A stretch of DNA of 64,000 nt. Origin: Pseudoneobacillus sp042683745 (GTDB taxonomy: Bacteria > Bacillota > Bacilli > Bacillales > Cytobacillaceae). Below are positions 50,808 through 59,898 of this stretch, in pieces. Position numbers and translations under genes: made by a program. The notes beneath the pieces are model-generated. The model saw only the letters and a list, made by a program, of their open reading frames with translations, ran no database searches and was not told the DNA's origin. How positions within the stretch are numbered: the first letter of the stretch is position 1; each line of letters opens with the position of its first letter. Location: the NCBI RefSeq assembly GCF_042683745.1, contig NZ_JBHUJX010000008.1, positions 124,001 to 188,000 on the forward strand. The letters are read 5' to 3'.

Positions 50808-52427
50808 ATGATGAACACTCCATTGACGATGACACAAATGATTAAACGGGCCGAGAAGTATTTTCCTAAAAAACAGGTCATCTCAAGAACGACAAAGGGA
50901 ATACAACGTTTTACTTATAAAGAAATCGGTGAAAGAACGCGAAAGCTTGCTAGTGCTTTACAAACATTAGGAGTGGAAAGAGGGGACAAAGTTGGAACAT
51001 TAGCTTGGAACCATCACCGCCATTTAGAAGCGTATTTTGCCATTCCGTGTAGTGGTGCCGTTCTCCATACGATCAACATTAGACTTTCCGCGCAGCATAT
51101 TTCCTACATTATAAACCATGCAGAAGATCAGGTTTTACTAATCGATTCAGATATCCTACCACTTATTGAAAAAATAGCTGACAGTCTACAAACAGTTAAA
51201 GCCTATATTATTATGACGGATGAAGATGAGCTTCCTGACACCACCCTTTCACCTGTTTATCATTATGAAAAATTGCTTGAAGAAGCGGACCCTAATTATG
51301 AATATCCTGATGATATTGGGGAAAATGATCCGGCGGGAATGTGCTACACTTCCGCCACGACTGGAAATCCAAAAGGGGTCATCTACTCACATCGTGGTAT
51401 TTATTTACATAGCATGGCACTTGGGATGGCAGATAGTGCAGCTGTAAGTGAAAAGGATATTGCACTGCCTGTCGTTCCAATGTTCCATGTAAATGCATGG
51501 GGTCTACCTTTTGCTTCAGTTTGGTTTGGTACGACATTAGTTTTACCAGGACCATACTTCACACCGAAGATCATTGCCGAGCTGATTGAACAGGAAAAGG
51601 TTACGATAACAGCAGGTGTACCAACAATTTGGTTAGGTCTACTGAAGGAATTGGATGAAGGCAATTATGATATGGGTAGTCTTAGATCCATTCTATGTGG
51701 GGGTTCTGCAGCTCCACGTGGAATGATCCAAGCATTCGAGCAAAGGCATAAAATTCCTTTTATGCATGCTTATGGAATGACTGAAACAAGCCCTCTTGTC
51801 GTCATTTCAACATTAAAAAGCTATCAGGAAGATCTTTCCCAGGAGGAAAAAATCAATATAAAGGCGTTACAGGGCATATTGGTTCCGGGCTTAGAAATGA
51901 AAGTCATTGGTAAAGATGGTGAAGTTGCCTGGGATGGTAAGGAAATGGGTGAACTGACGATCCGTGGTCCTTGGATTGCTTCCGAATATTATAAGGATGA
52001 GAGGTCAGATGAAGCATTCCGTGATGGATGGCTTCATACTGGGGATGTCGTCACCATTGATGAGGAAGGCTACGTCAAAATCGTTGATCGAACAAAAGAT
52101 TTAATTAAGAGCGGTGGTGAATGGATCTCCTCTGTTGATTTAGAAAATGCGTTGATGGCACATGAAGCTGTTTTTGAAGCAGCGGTAGTCGCTGTTCCTC
52201 ATAAAGAGTGGCAGGAACGTCCAGTTGCTTGTGTCGTATTAAAGGATTCCTATATCGGAAAAACAACAAAAGAAGAGCTCGTTCAATTTTTAGCACCACA
52301 ATTTGCAAAATGGTGGCTCCCAGATGAAATACTATTTTTAAAAGAAATTCCGAAAACATCGGTTGGAAAGTTTTTAAAGAGGGCTCTAAGAGATTCTGTT
52401 CGAGAAGAGATTGGACAGAAGAAATGA
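50808..52427 (+). CDS. fatty-acid--CoA ligase (AMP-binding)
   Basis: A 539-residue acyl-CoA synthetase of the medium/long-chain group. The phosphate-binding motif reads YTSATTGNPKGVIYSHRG, where the usual second Gly (TSGTTG) is Ala. Other motifs are the adenylate-forming YGMTETSP, GWLHTGDV, VDRTKDLIKSGGEWIS and the C-terminal Lys in TSVGKFLKRALR. It activates a fatty acid with ATP and CoA. AAGGGGG precedes the ATG, with a candidate cre site before it. With the thiolase 2 kb downstream it suggests a fatty acid catabolism neighbourhood, although adhB lies between. Confidence 0.88.
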   Translation: MMNTPLTMTQMIKRAEKYFPKKQVISRTTKGIQRFTYKEIGERTRKLASALQTLGVERGDKVGTLAWNHHRHLEAYFAIPCSGAVLHTINIRLSAQHISYIINHAEDQVLLIDSDILPLIEKIADSLQTVKAYIIMTDEDELPDTTLSPVYHYEKLLEEADPNYEYPDDIGENDPAGMCYTSATTGNPKGVIYSHRGIYLHSMALGMADSAAVSEKDIALPVVPMFHVNAWGLPFASVWFGTTLVLPGPYFTPKIIAELIEQEKVTITAGVPTIWLGLLKELDEGNYDMGSLRSILCGGSAAPRGMIQAFEQRHKIPFMHAYGMTETSPLVVISTLKSYQEDLSQEEKINIKALQGILVPGLEMKVIGKDGEVAWDGKEMGELTIRGPWIASEYYKDERSDEAFRDGWLHTGDVVTIDEEGYVKIVDRTKDLIKSGGEWISSVDLENALMAHEAVFEAAVVAVPHKEWQERPVACVVLKDSYIGKTTKEELVQFLAPQFAKWWLPDEILFLKEIPKTSVGKFLKRALRDSVREEIGQKK

Positions 52428-52432
52428 TGAAC

Positions 52433-52482
52433 AAACGCCACCACAGGTATTGCTTTTCGGATTCCTGTGGTGGCGTTTTTTT
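52433..52482 (+). terminator. terminator after acyl-CoA ligase
   Basis: A perfect 15-bp stem AAACGCCACCACAGG / CCTGTGGTGGCGTTT, followed by TTTT. Confidence 0.92.
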
Positions 52483-52607
52483 AGAAACTTATTTTGGAAA
52501 CGATGTTAATTTTCTAAGTTTGGAATACGGTACTTGATTACGGAATATTACTTTCAATTGAATGACAAAATAAACATAAAAAAGCCAATACTAGATAGGA
52601 GATAAAA

Positions 52608-53741
52608 ATGAAAGCTGTAACTTATCATGGACCGAAAAATGTAATAGTTGATCAAGTAGAAGATGCCAAATTAGAAAAAAAAGACGATATAATTGTTAGA
52701 ATTACATCGACAGCTATTTGCGGTTCAGATTTGCATTTGTATCAAGGGAACATGCCTTTACCTCCTGGGTATATTATTGGTCACGAACCAATGGGTATTG
52801 TTGAAGAAATAGGACCAGAGGTAACAAAAGTAAAAAAAGGTGATCGGGTTGTCATTCCTTTTAATGTTGCATGTGGTCAATGTTTTTATTGTCAACATGA
52901 AATGGAAAGTCAATGTGATAATTCGAATCCACATTACGATTCCGGGGGTTATTTTGGCTATTCAGAGAAGTACGGAAACCATCCAGGTGGTCAGGCTGAA
53001 TATTTAAAAGTGCCGTTTGGTAACTTTACCCCCTTTGTTATCCCTGAATCCTGTGAATTAGAGGATGAATCCCTTCTCTTCTTATCTGATGTTCTACCTA
53101 CGGCCTATTGGAGTGTAGAAAATGCTGGGGTGAAATCTGGGGATACGGTTATTGTGCTTGGATGCGGCCCAGTTGGTTTAATGACTCAAAAATTTGCTTG
53201 GATGAAAGGTGCTAAGCGAGTGATAGCCGTTGATTATTTGAATTATCGAATGAATCATGCCAAAAAGATGAACAATGTTGAGGTTTATGAATTCACAAAA
53301 TATCCTGATATGGGTGAGCATTTGAAAGAAATTACTCATGGTGGAGCAGATGTGGTCATTGATTGTGTCGGGATGGATGGAAAAAAATCACCTCTAGAGT
53401 TTTTGGAACAAAAGTTAAAACTCCAAGGAGGAACCCTTGGACCAATTCAAATTTCTACAAAAGCGGTTAGGAAATATGGAACTGTTCAACTTACCGGAGT
53501 GTATGGGGGAAATTATAATTTGTTTCCTTTAGGTGCCTTCTTTGCTAGAAATATTAACTTAAAAATGGGGCAAGCACCAGTCATTCATTTCATGCCAACC
53601 TTATTTGAAAAAATAATGAATAAAGAATTTGATCCGAAGGAAATTATTACGCACAAAATGCCCCTTGAAGAGGCAAGCTACGGTTATCAAATCTTTAACA
53701 ATCGAGAAGATGATTGTATAAAGGTAGTACTTAAGCCATAA
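52608..53741 (+). CDS. adhB: zinc-dependent alcohol dehydrogenase (AdhB-like)
   Basis: A 377-residue medium-chain dehydrogenase of the formaldehyde-dehydrogenase-like branch. Catalytic zinc ligands are in ICGSDLHLYQG and GHEPMG, the structural zinc cluster is CGQCFYCQHEMESQC, and the Rossmann motif is VLGCGPVGL. The sequence follows B. subtilis AdhB closely (GGQAEYLKVPFGNFT, GQAPVIHFMPTLFE). The true substrate is unknown. AGGAG precedes the ATG. Confidence 0.88.
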   Translation: MKAVTYHGPKNVIVDQVEDAKLEKKDDIIVRITSTAICGSDLHLYQGNMPLPPGYIIGHEPMGIVEEIGPEVTKVKKGDRVVIPFNVACGQCFYCQHEMESQCDNSNPHYDSGGYFGYSEKYGNHPGGQAEYLKVPFGNFTPFVIPESCELEDESLLFLSDVLPTAYWSVENAGVKSGDTVIVLGCGPVGLMTQKFAWMKGAKRVIAVDYLNYRMNHAKKMNNVEVYEFTKYPDMGEHLKEITHGGADVVIDCVGMDGKKSPLEFLEQKLKLQGGTLGPIQISTKAVRKYGTVQLTGVYGGNYNLFPLGAFFARNINLKMGQAPVIHFMPTLFEKIMNKEFDPKEIITHKMPLEEASYGYQIFNNREDDCIKVVLKP

Positions 53742-53752
53742 ATTTGTTTAGA

Positions 53753-53782
53753 GACTATCTCAAAATGGGATAGTCGATTTTT
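53753..53782 (+). terminator. terminator after adhB
   Basis: GACTATC and GATAGTC pair around TCAAAATGG, followed by GATTTTTTT. Confidence 0.85.
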
Positions 53783-53842
53783 TTAGATTCATTTATGTAT
53801 GGAAAGCGGTTCTAACGCTATCCGGAACCATTGTACTTCCCT

Positions 53843-54277
53843 CTAATTTTCAAGAATGTCCTTTATTTTTTTTAAGTCTTTCTTGTTTGCCTTTTTCATC
53901 ATTGTGGACATAAATGGAGCGAACCATTTTGAAAACCCTGTTGGGATTCCCTTGTTTCTTAAAGTCATTCGTGTAAGATCATCCCCTAGTGCTTCCCATG
54001 TATATGTAGTCTCCATGGGAAACGGTCCATCAGCTGTTCTCATGACAAGTTTTTGACTCGGAAAATACTCTACAATTTCGTAAACATATGAAAGATCTCG
54101 ACCTAAAAATTCTGCTTTGAAAGCAATTTGAGAGCCTAGTGTTAATGGCTTAGCTGTTCGCCATTCAACTGAGTTTATATTTACATACCATTTAGGCGCA
54201 TTGTCGGGATTTGCTGCATATTCCGAAACTTTTTCAAGAGAATTCTTTATATTAATTTCTGTAAATACATCTACCAA
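53843..54277 (-). CDS. SRPBCC-family protein
   Basis: A 144-residue SRPBCC (polyketide cyclase/START-like) domain protein, with VDVFTEINIKNSLEKVSEYAANPDNAPKWYVNINSVEW at the start and KLVMRTADGPFPMETTYTWEALGDDLTRMTLRN in the middle. Such proteins bind hydrophobic ligands in a cavity; the ligand here is unknown. TTG at 54277 has GGGGG eight bases upstream and gives the family-like N-terminus; another TTG at 54292 is within that site. It is transcribed opposite to its neighbours. Confidence 0.8.
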   Translation of the reverse strand: MVDVFTEINIKNSLEKVSEYAANPDNAPKWYVNINSVEWRTAKPLTLGSQIAFKAEFLGRDLSYVYEIVEYFPSQKLVMRTADGPFPMETTYTWEALGDDLTRMTLRNKGIPTGFSKWFAPFMSTMMKKANKKDLKKIKDILEN

Positions 54278-54463
54278 TTTTGAAACCCCCAAATCTTTTC
54301 GTTTCTTTAAAAATTATCATAGTGAAGTAAAGAACTCAATGTTTCACAACGGGTATTTTCAATCTACATTTAAATATGTATAGTCTGAAAATTTAGTATA
54401 ATGGAATATAGAGAAAAAGCTGAGGGACTGTGACAAATTTTTTAGAAAAAAGGGGAATGGAAT

Positions 54464-55618
54464 ATGCGTGAAGTAGTTATTGTGGAAGGTGTACGTACAC
54501 CGGTAGGTAGAAAAAATGGGGTTCTTAAAGATATTCGACCCGATGATTTAGCAGGGGCTACTTTAAGGGAACTTGTCAATCGAGCGGGTATCGACCCAAA
54601 TCAAGTAGATGATGTGATCTTAGGGTGCGTAACTCAATCGGGGGAACAAGCAGGTGATATTGCCAGGGTAGCAGCTTTAATTGCTGGGTTTCCGATTACT
54701 GTTCCAGGAACAACGATTGACCGGCAATGTGGTTCTAGCCAGCAAGCAGTTCACTTTGCAGCACAGGCTATTCTTTCAGGTGACATGGATGTGGTCATAG
54801 CAGGTGGAGTAGAAAGTATGTCTCGTACACCGATAGGATCAAATTATCAGGGAGCGTCAATAAGTGAAAAACTTGGGGAACAGCATGAAATGATACATCA
54901 AGGTATTTCAGCGGAAAGGATCGCAGCGAAATATGGATTTACCCGTGAACAACTTGATCAATTTTCAGTTGAAAGTCACCAAAAGGCGTTAAATGCACAG
55001 ATGGAGGGATACTTTACAAAAGAGATCTTTCCGATTAAAGTGACATTGCCAGATGGTCAAATGACCATAATTAGTGAAGATTCTGGACCTCGTAAGGAGA
55101 CTTCGCTTGAGGCGTTATCGAAGCTAAAACCAGCTTTTATAGAGGACGGAGTCATTCATGCCGGAAATTCTAGTCAGATTAGCGATGGAGCGGCTGCTTT
55201 GCTGCTTATGTCTCGTGAGAAAGCTGAGGAGCTAGGATTAAAGCCAAGATTTTCAGTTCACACAAGAGTGGTAGTGGGTTCGGATCCGACACTAATGCTG
55301 ACAGGACCAATACATGCCACAGTTAAAATTTTGGAGAAATCTGCCCTTTCTATTGAAGATATTGATGTATTCGAAGTCAATGAAGCCTTTGCTCCCGTTC
55401 CATTGGCATGGCTAAAAGAAATAGGAGCGGACCCAAGAAAGCTCAATCCAAATGGTGGAGCGATTGCCCTAGGTCATCCACTCGGAGGAAGCGGAGCTCG
55501 TATAATGGTGAGCATGATGCATGAGCTTGAACGAACTGGTGGACGTTACGGCCTTCAAACAATGTGTGAAGGGCACGGAATGGCAAATGCGACTATTATT
55601 GAACGGCTTGATCATTAG
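54464..55618 (+). CDS. acetyl-CoA C-acyltransferase (thiolase)
   Basis: A 384-residue thiolase. The nucleophile is C89 in DRQCGSSQQAVHFAAQAI, the His is in GGAIALGHPLGGSGAR, and the second catalytic Cys is in QTMCEGHGMANA. The length and motifs fit either biosynthetic (acetoacetyl-CoA) or degradative thiolases; B. subtilis YhfS is the closest I recall. AAAGGGG precedes the ATG. It may work with the acyl-CoA ligase upstream, but there is no shared transcript. Confidence 0.9.
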   Translation: MREVVIVEGVRTPVGRKNGVLKDIRPDDLAGATLRELVNRAGIDPNQVDDVILGCVTQSGEQAGDIARVAALIAGFPITVPGTTIDRQCGSSQQAVHFAAQAILSGDMDVVIAGGVESMSRTPIGSNYQGASISEKLGEQHEMIHQGISAERIAAKYGFTREQLDQFSVESHQKALNAQMEGYFTKEIFPIKVTLPDGQMTIISEDSGPRKETSLEALSKLKPAFIEDGVIHAGNSSQISDGAAALLLMSREKAEELGLKPRFSVHTRVVVGSDPTLMLTGPIHATVKILEKSALSIEDIDVFEVNEAFAPVPLAWLKEIGADPRKLNPNGGAIALGHPLGGSGARIMVSMMHELERTGGRYGLQTMCEGHGMANATIIERLDH

Positions 55619-55753
55619 ATTTCACTTACAACATTAACCACTTAACAAATGAACCACCAAAGGTATAATATTATTTTGAAAAAGTGTTGAATATACAATT
55701 TATTACTTTATAATAATTTAGTGTAGATTCAAAGTTGAAAGCGAGTGTTCATA

Positions 55754-56473
55754 ATGGGCCGTAAATGGAACAATATTAAAGAGAAGAAGGCTTCAAAGGA
55801 TGCAAATACAAGTCGTATTTATGCGAAATTTGGAGTTGAAATTTATGTAGCAGCAAAATCAGGTGAACCAAATCCAGAATCGAACCAAGCTTTAAAATTT
55901 GTCCTTGAGCGTGCAAAAACGTACAATGTTCCGAAACATATTATAGACCGTGCGATTGAAAAAGCAAAAGGTGGTTCAGAAGAAAGCTATTCTGAACTAC
56001 GTTATGAAGGGTTTGGGCCAAGTGGTTCAATGATCATCGTTGACGCTCTTACAAATAACGTTAACCGTACAGCTTCAGATGTTCGTGCTGCTTTTGGAAA
56101 AAACGGTGGGAATATGGGAGTAAGTGGTTCGGTAGCTTATATGTTTGATGCTACAGCTGTTATCGGCCTTGAAGGCAAATCCGCGGATGAAGTACTTGAA
56201 ATTTTAATGGAAGCTGACGTAGAAGTTCGCGACATTATTGAAGAGGATGAATCAGTGATTGTATATGCTGAGCCTGACCAATTCCATGCTGTACAAGAAG
56301 CATTAAAGAGTGTCGGCATCACCGAATTTACGGTTGCCGAATTAACGATGCTTGCTCAAAATGATGTAACTCTCCCAGAAGATGCAATAGCAAAATTTGA
56401 GAAGCTTATTGATGCATTAGAAGACTTGGATGATGTTCAGCAAGTGTACCATAATGTTGATTTAGGTGAGTAA
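55754..56473 (+). CDS. yeeI: YebC/PmpR-family protein (YeeI)
   Basis: A 239-residue YebC-family protein with the conserved start MGRKWNNIKEKKASKDANTS and core GYEGFGPSGSMIIVDALTNNVNRTASDVRAAFGKNGGNMG-like region. It matches B. subtilis YeeI almost fully, the shorter YebC paralogue. Members act as transcription regulators or as ribosome-associated factors that ease stalling at proline stretches. ATG at 55754 is used because it fits the family; GAAAGCGAG upstream is weak. It is a single gene with its own terminator. Confidence 0.93.
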   Translation: MGRKWNNIKEKKASKDANTSRIYAKFGVEIYVAAKSGEPNPESNQALKFVLERAKTYNVPKHIIDRAIEKAKGGSEESYSELRYEGFGPSGSMIIVDALTNNVNRTASDVRAAFGKNGGNMGVSGSVAYMFDATAVIGLEGKSADEVLEILMEADVEVRDIIEEDESVIVYAEPDQFHAVQEALKSVGITEFTVAELTMLAQNDVTLPEDAIAKFEKLIDALEDLDDVQQVYHNVDLGE

Positions 56474-56480
56474 AAGGATA

Positions 56481-56520
56481 AAGCAGACCTAAGTGATTAA
56501 AACTAGGTCTGCTTATTTTA
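56481..56520 (+). terminator. terminator after yeeI
   Basis: AAGCAGACCTA and TAGGTCTGCTT pair, followed by ATTTTAATTTG. The convergent gene begins its 3' end soon after. Confidence 0.85.
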
Positions 56521-56538
56521 ATTTGCGAATTTCTCCAT

Positions 56539-57339
56539 CTATCTCTTCTCAATCTTAGAAGGATTATTAATTTTATATGTAACTGAAAACTCCAAACGGA
56601 ATTCCTCTTCCTCCACATCTTTCCCTTTAGGTAAGGTCTTTTTAACAATTTTCCCATCAAATTCAAGGTTTTCACCTGGTTTTAGTTCGAACTTTTTCAA
56701 GGTTTTACTATGAGCACACCAAGCAAGACCTACTTCGATTGCTTCCTCTTGTTCAATTCGGACGTTCTCAAGTACAACTACTTCGTCGTTTTCCTCGTTG
56801 AAATGGTTCCAGCTCATTGCGAATTGTTTTACCGTCCCAGTAAAGTGAACTTTTTCTTCTGGGAGCACTAGTTTAGCTGGTTTTTCCTTTTTTACTTTAG
56901 GCAGTTGCGTTTCTTTCTTTTCTGGAGTCGTTTTTGGGATTTCCGGAGTCACTTCGTTCTTAAGTTCGGGCTCTATCACAATTGCTTCGGTTGAATCTGC
57001 AGTATCCAAGGTTTTGCTTTCTTTACCGAAACTGGAAGACTGCATTTCTTTCAAGTAGGCAGGATGAATGCAAGATAGATGACCATCTTGGAATTCGATA
57101 ATAAGAGTATTATACTCTGTTGCCTTACCGAAAGTTTCGTAACCTTTTATAGATACTAATCTTTGCTGTGTTTTATCTTTGTACCAAAACTCTTTTTTTA
57201 CTTCTTTTGTTGTGCTAAGTCCCCATTCCCTAACTTTATCTGCATAATGTGCTTCATCACGAAATACTTCGAAGTCACCTTTTGGAGGAATATATTTGGT
57301 TATGTTGGAGTCTTCAATATGAGGCAAAACAATCGCCAT
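56539..57339 (-). CDS. conserved-looking Bacillaceae protein of unknown function
   Basis: A 266-residue soluble protein in two parts. The N-terminal 105 residues (MAIVLPHIEDSNITKYIPPK...) look globular with many aromatic residues and include EYNTLIIEFQDGHLSCIHPAYLKEMQ. A Lys/Glu/Pro-rich linker (about 110-165) leads to a C-terminal beta-rich domain ending in a basic tail. AAAGGAAG precedes the ATG. No signal or membrane segment is present, and I do not recognise the family. Confidence 0.7.
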   Translation of the reverse strand: MAIVLPHIEDSNITKYIPPKGDFEVFRDEAHYADKVREWGLSTTKEVKKEFWYKDKTQQRLVSIKGYETFGKATEYNTLIIEFQDGHLSCIHPAYLKEMQSSSFGKESKTLDTADSTEAIVIEPELKNEVTPEIPKTTPEKKETQLPKVKKEKPAKLVLPEEKVHFTGTVKQFAMSWNHFNEENDEVVVLENVRIEQEEAIEVGLAWCAHSKTLKKFELKPGENLEFDGKIVKKTLPKGKDVEEEEFRLEFSVTYKINNPSKIEKR

Positions 57340-57496
57340 CGAACCACTTCCTTTCTAATTCTATTTTACAACTTGATTAGGTAGAAAAAAAGTAAGCTAA
57401 ATCAATCTGATCTATATCTCGGAAAAATCTAAACAATAAATTTCAGCGAAGAAGGGTATATTATTTACGTCATCATCCTAAAACGGAGGTTTTATA

Positions 57497-57904
57497 ATGA
57501 ATTCTTTTGTCGTAAATTTTCATAAAGAAGATAATGTCGACGCGATGCAAATTCAAAAATTAAATGAAGAGGATTTTCAAAAAGCAACAGAGGGAGGGAC
57601 AAGACATTTATTTGATCTTGATACAAATATGGGCTTTTTTGTGTTTTTTGATGCGGAAGACAACGATGGGGATGTATCACATATGGTTCTTCAATATGAA
57701 GAAGATAATGAAGATCCTGCAGCCTGCTATTCTTTCCAAATGAAAGACTTTTACGAGTTTATGGCTTTATATTTAAATGATTTAGAATTTAATGAAGAGA
57801 TAGATGAAGAAGAGAATGAAGATGAAGAAGTACATGGTCCTATACATCATCTTGCCCATCTTCTATATCATATCGTCGAAGAAGGACAATCAGTAAAACC
57901 ATAA
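57497..57904 (+). CDS. acidic cytosolic protein of unknown function
   Basis: A 135-residue, strongly acidic protein (MNSFVVNFHKEDNVDAMQIQ..., with EEIDEEENEDEEVHG near the end and a final His-rich HHLAHLLYHIVEEG). No signal or membrane segment. AAACGGAGG lies ideally before the ATG, and a terminator follows, so it is a real monocistronic gene. Similar acidic proteins of this size occur in Bacillus without known role. Confidence 0.72.
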   Translation: MNSFVVNFHKEDNVDAMQIQKLNEEDFQKATEGGTRHLFDLDTNMGFFVFFDAEDNDGDVSHMVLQYEEDNEDPAACYSFQMKDFYEFMALYLNDLEFNEEIDEEENEDEEVHGPIHHLAHLLYHIVEEGQSVKP

Positions 57905-57915
57905 ATAATTCCTTT

Positions 57916-57952
57916 AAGCAGCCCAATCATTTTATTGGCTGCTTTATTTTTT
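57916..57952 (+). terminator. terminator after the acidic protein gene
   Basis: AAGCAGCC and GGCTGCTT pair with inner AAT/ATT, followed by TATTTTTTTT. Confidence 0.9.
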
Positions 57953-57974
57953 TTGGAAAAATTTTAAAAAACTA

Positions 57975-58003
57975 TTGCCAGTGTTTATGTGTTAGTGTAC
58001 TAT
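57975..58003 (+). promoter_or_regulatory. sigma-A type promoter of the yhcE operon
   Basis: TTGCCA and TACTAT are separated by 17 bases. The -10 element lies inside the palindromic operator. Confidence 0.6.
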
Positions 58004-58019
58004 CTAACTAGAACACTAA
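57992..58019 (+). promoter_or_regulatory. YhcF-type GntR operator
   Basis: TTAGTGT and ACACTAA arms at the ends of a 28-base imperfect palindrome, with inner CTA/TAG pairs. It covers the -10 region and start of the yhcE promoter. Such spaced TTAGTGT-like arms are typical of YtrA-subfamily GntR repressors, here most likely YhcF. Confidence 0.65.
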
Positions 58020-58049
58020 GATGTTTCAAAAAGGAAGAGAGGGATGCAT

Positions 58050-58817
58050 ATGGATGCCTTTGTTGGATTACTCAAAAAAGAATGGAAGCTATCTCGGCTA
58101 AGTATGTTAGTCGGTCTCGCTATTTTAGTTACCATTCAAATACTTGCTTATTTTCTAAGTTTGCGATTTGAGGAACCAATGATATTTTTTATAACAAATG
58201 TTGTTTTTCTATTTTTACATGTCTTTTATTTTTGCGTTTTTTTCGGTATTAGCATTCATGGAGAGACGAAGCAACTTCAAATGTGGCTCCATACACCACA
58301 AAGAATTTCTAGTCTAGTGACAGCTAAGTACATTATCACTTTCGTTGGGTACATTTTTTCTTTTACAATTGTGGCTATTACAACTAGGCTTTCCTATGAA
58401 TTAGTGGCTGATAAATTAGACTATGTGAATTTATTCACGATTGAAAATACCATTGGATCCACAATTTTACTATTTTTAGGCTCGTTTTCTTTAGGGATAT
58501 TAGTTTTCTTCTTTACTGCTCTAAATCTTTGGCAGAAAAAATACATTAGAAGATTTCAGGGCTTAACACTTGTTTTTATGATCCTCATTCTTTTTATTGC
58601 AGTAAACTTTTTTGAACAATCTGCTTTCTTTAAATTCATGACGTCTTGGTTTCAAATTTCTCTACCGATTACAGAATCCATTTCGTTTTCTGGTAGTGAT
58701 ACGAGTGTTGGAAGAGATGTAACATTCTATTTTGGTGATGCCCTTTATCGAATAGGAAAGTCCGTTTTTCTTTTCTGTTTTTCTTGTTACTTAATTGACA
58801 AGAAGGTGGAGGTGTAA
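58050..58817 (+). CDS. yhcE: YhcE-like membrane protein
   Basis: A 255-residue membrane protein with six likely helices. The start MDAFVGLLKKEWKLSRLSMLVGLAILVTIQILAYFLS is typical of ABC-2-type permeases. It leads the yhcEFGHI gene order known from B. subtilis. ATG at 58050 follows GAGAGGG; an ATG six bases earlier is too close. It probably pairs with the ATPase YhcG. Confidence 0.82.
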   Translation: MDAFVGLLKKEWKLSRLSMLVGLAILVTIQILAYFLSLRFEEPMIFFITNVVFLFLHVFYFCVFFGISIHGETKQLQMWLHTPQRISSLVTAKYIITFVGYIFSFTIVAITTRLSYELVADKLDYVNLFTIENTIGSTILLFLGSFSLGILVFFFTALNLWQKKYIRRFQGLTLVFMILILFIAVNFFEQSAFFKFMTSWFQISLPITESISFSGSDTSVGRDVTFYFGDALYRIGKSVFLFCFSCYLIDKKVEV

Positions 58818-58820
58818 AAC

Positions 58821-59207
58821 ATGGGTGAGGATTTCCATGGAACTAAACCGATCTATCTTCAACTTGTTGACCGAATTCACCGTCAGATCATCCGTGGAGA
58901 AATCAAGTCAGGTGAAAAACTACCATCTGTACGAGAAATGGCCATTCAATCAGGTGTAAATCCAAATACAGTTCAACGAACATATAGCGAATTAGAAAGG
59001 ATGAATACAGTGGAAACACGGCGTGGGCAAGGAACCTTTGTAACTGAAAATGAGGTAATATTGTCAGACTTAAGAAAGAGTTTACAACTTGATCTTGTCC
59101 GTGAGTTTACTGTTAGCATGACTGAAATGGGCTTTACGTTGGTTGAAATGATTGAAGTATTAAAGAAAGTAGCAGGAGAGGAGGAAACTCCAAATGATCG
59201 TGTTTGA
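58821..59207 (+). CDS. yhcF: GntR-family (YtrA subfamily) repressor YhcF
   Basis: A 128-residue small GntR regulator of the YtrA subfamily. It has winged helix GTKPIYLQLVDRIHRQIIRGEIKSGEKLPSVREMAIQSGVNPNTVQRTYSELERMNTVETRRGQGTFV and a short helical dimerisation tail. Subfamily members repress ABC transporter operons and are released in cell-envelope stress. AGGTGGAGG precedes the ATG. It overlaps yhcG by 14 bases and is likely to bind the palindrome before yhcE. Confidence 0.88.
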   Translation: MGEDFHGTKPIYLQLVDRIHRQIIRGEIKSGEKLPSVREMAIQSGVNPNTVQRTYSELERMNTVETRRGQGTFVTENEVILSDLRKSLQLDLVREFTVSMTEMGFTLVEMIEVLKKVAGEEETPNDRV

Positions 59208-59898
59208 TCAAGTTACAAAAATGTATGGTTCAAAGATTGCCTTACACCCATTTACATGGAATGTAAGGCAAGGGGGAATTGTCGGATTAATTGGTGAAAA
59301 CGGAAGTGGAAAATCTACAATCCTTAAGCTGATGTGTGGTCTGCTGAAGCCATCAAAAGGATCGGTAACATTGAATAGCCAAACTGTGACAAGGAGAAGT
59401 GCAGAAAAAGTTGCCTATTTATCAGAATTAGACGCTTATTATTCTGGCTTTACTGTTTCAGAAACGATTGACTTTTTTTCTACACAATTTCCAGATTTTG
59501 ATCGCCAAAGGGCCTATGATGTCCTTTCCTTTATGAATTTAGATGGAGGTCTAAAGGTTAAGGAGCTTTCCAAAGGTAATCGTAGCAGAATGCGTATGGC
59601 TATCACTCTTGGTAGGAATGTGCCGTATATTTTATTGGATGAACCTTTTTCGGGAATGGATCCAATGGTTAGGGAATCTATCATTAAAGGGTTACTATCA
59701 TTTGTAGATATTGATAATCAAACGATTATCATCACTACTCACGAAATTGCTGATATAGAACCTTTATTAGATGAGGTCATTGTCCTGAAAAAAGGGAAAG
59801 TGATTGCTCGTGAAGATGTTGCGACGATCCATGAAACAACAGGCATGAATATTTTAGATTGGTTTAAAAAGCTGAATAGCTATGAGGAGGGAAAATAA
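59194..59898 (+). CDS. yhcG: ABC transporter ATP-binding protein YhcG
   Basis: A 234-residue ABC ATPase of the YtrB/YhcG type. Walker A GENGSGKST is present, the signature is degenerate (VKELSKGNRSRMRMAITLG), Walker B is ILLDEPFSGMD and the H loop is TTHEI. The signature LSKGN instead of LSGGQ is common in this group. GGAGAGGAGG lies before the ATG. It shares a one-base stop/start overlap with yhcH. Confidence 0.88.
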   Translation: MIVFDQVTKMYGSKIALHPFTWNVRQGGIVGLIGENGSGKSTILKLMCGLLKPSKGSVTLNSQTVTRRSAEKVAYLSELDAYYSGFTVSETIDFFSTQFPDFDRQRAYDVLSFMNLDGGLKVKELSKGNRSRMRMAITLGRNVPYILLDEPFSGMDPMVRESIIKGLLSFVDIDNQTIIITTHEIADIEPLLDEVIVLKKGKVIAREDVATIHETTGMNILDWFKKLNSYEEGK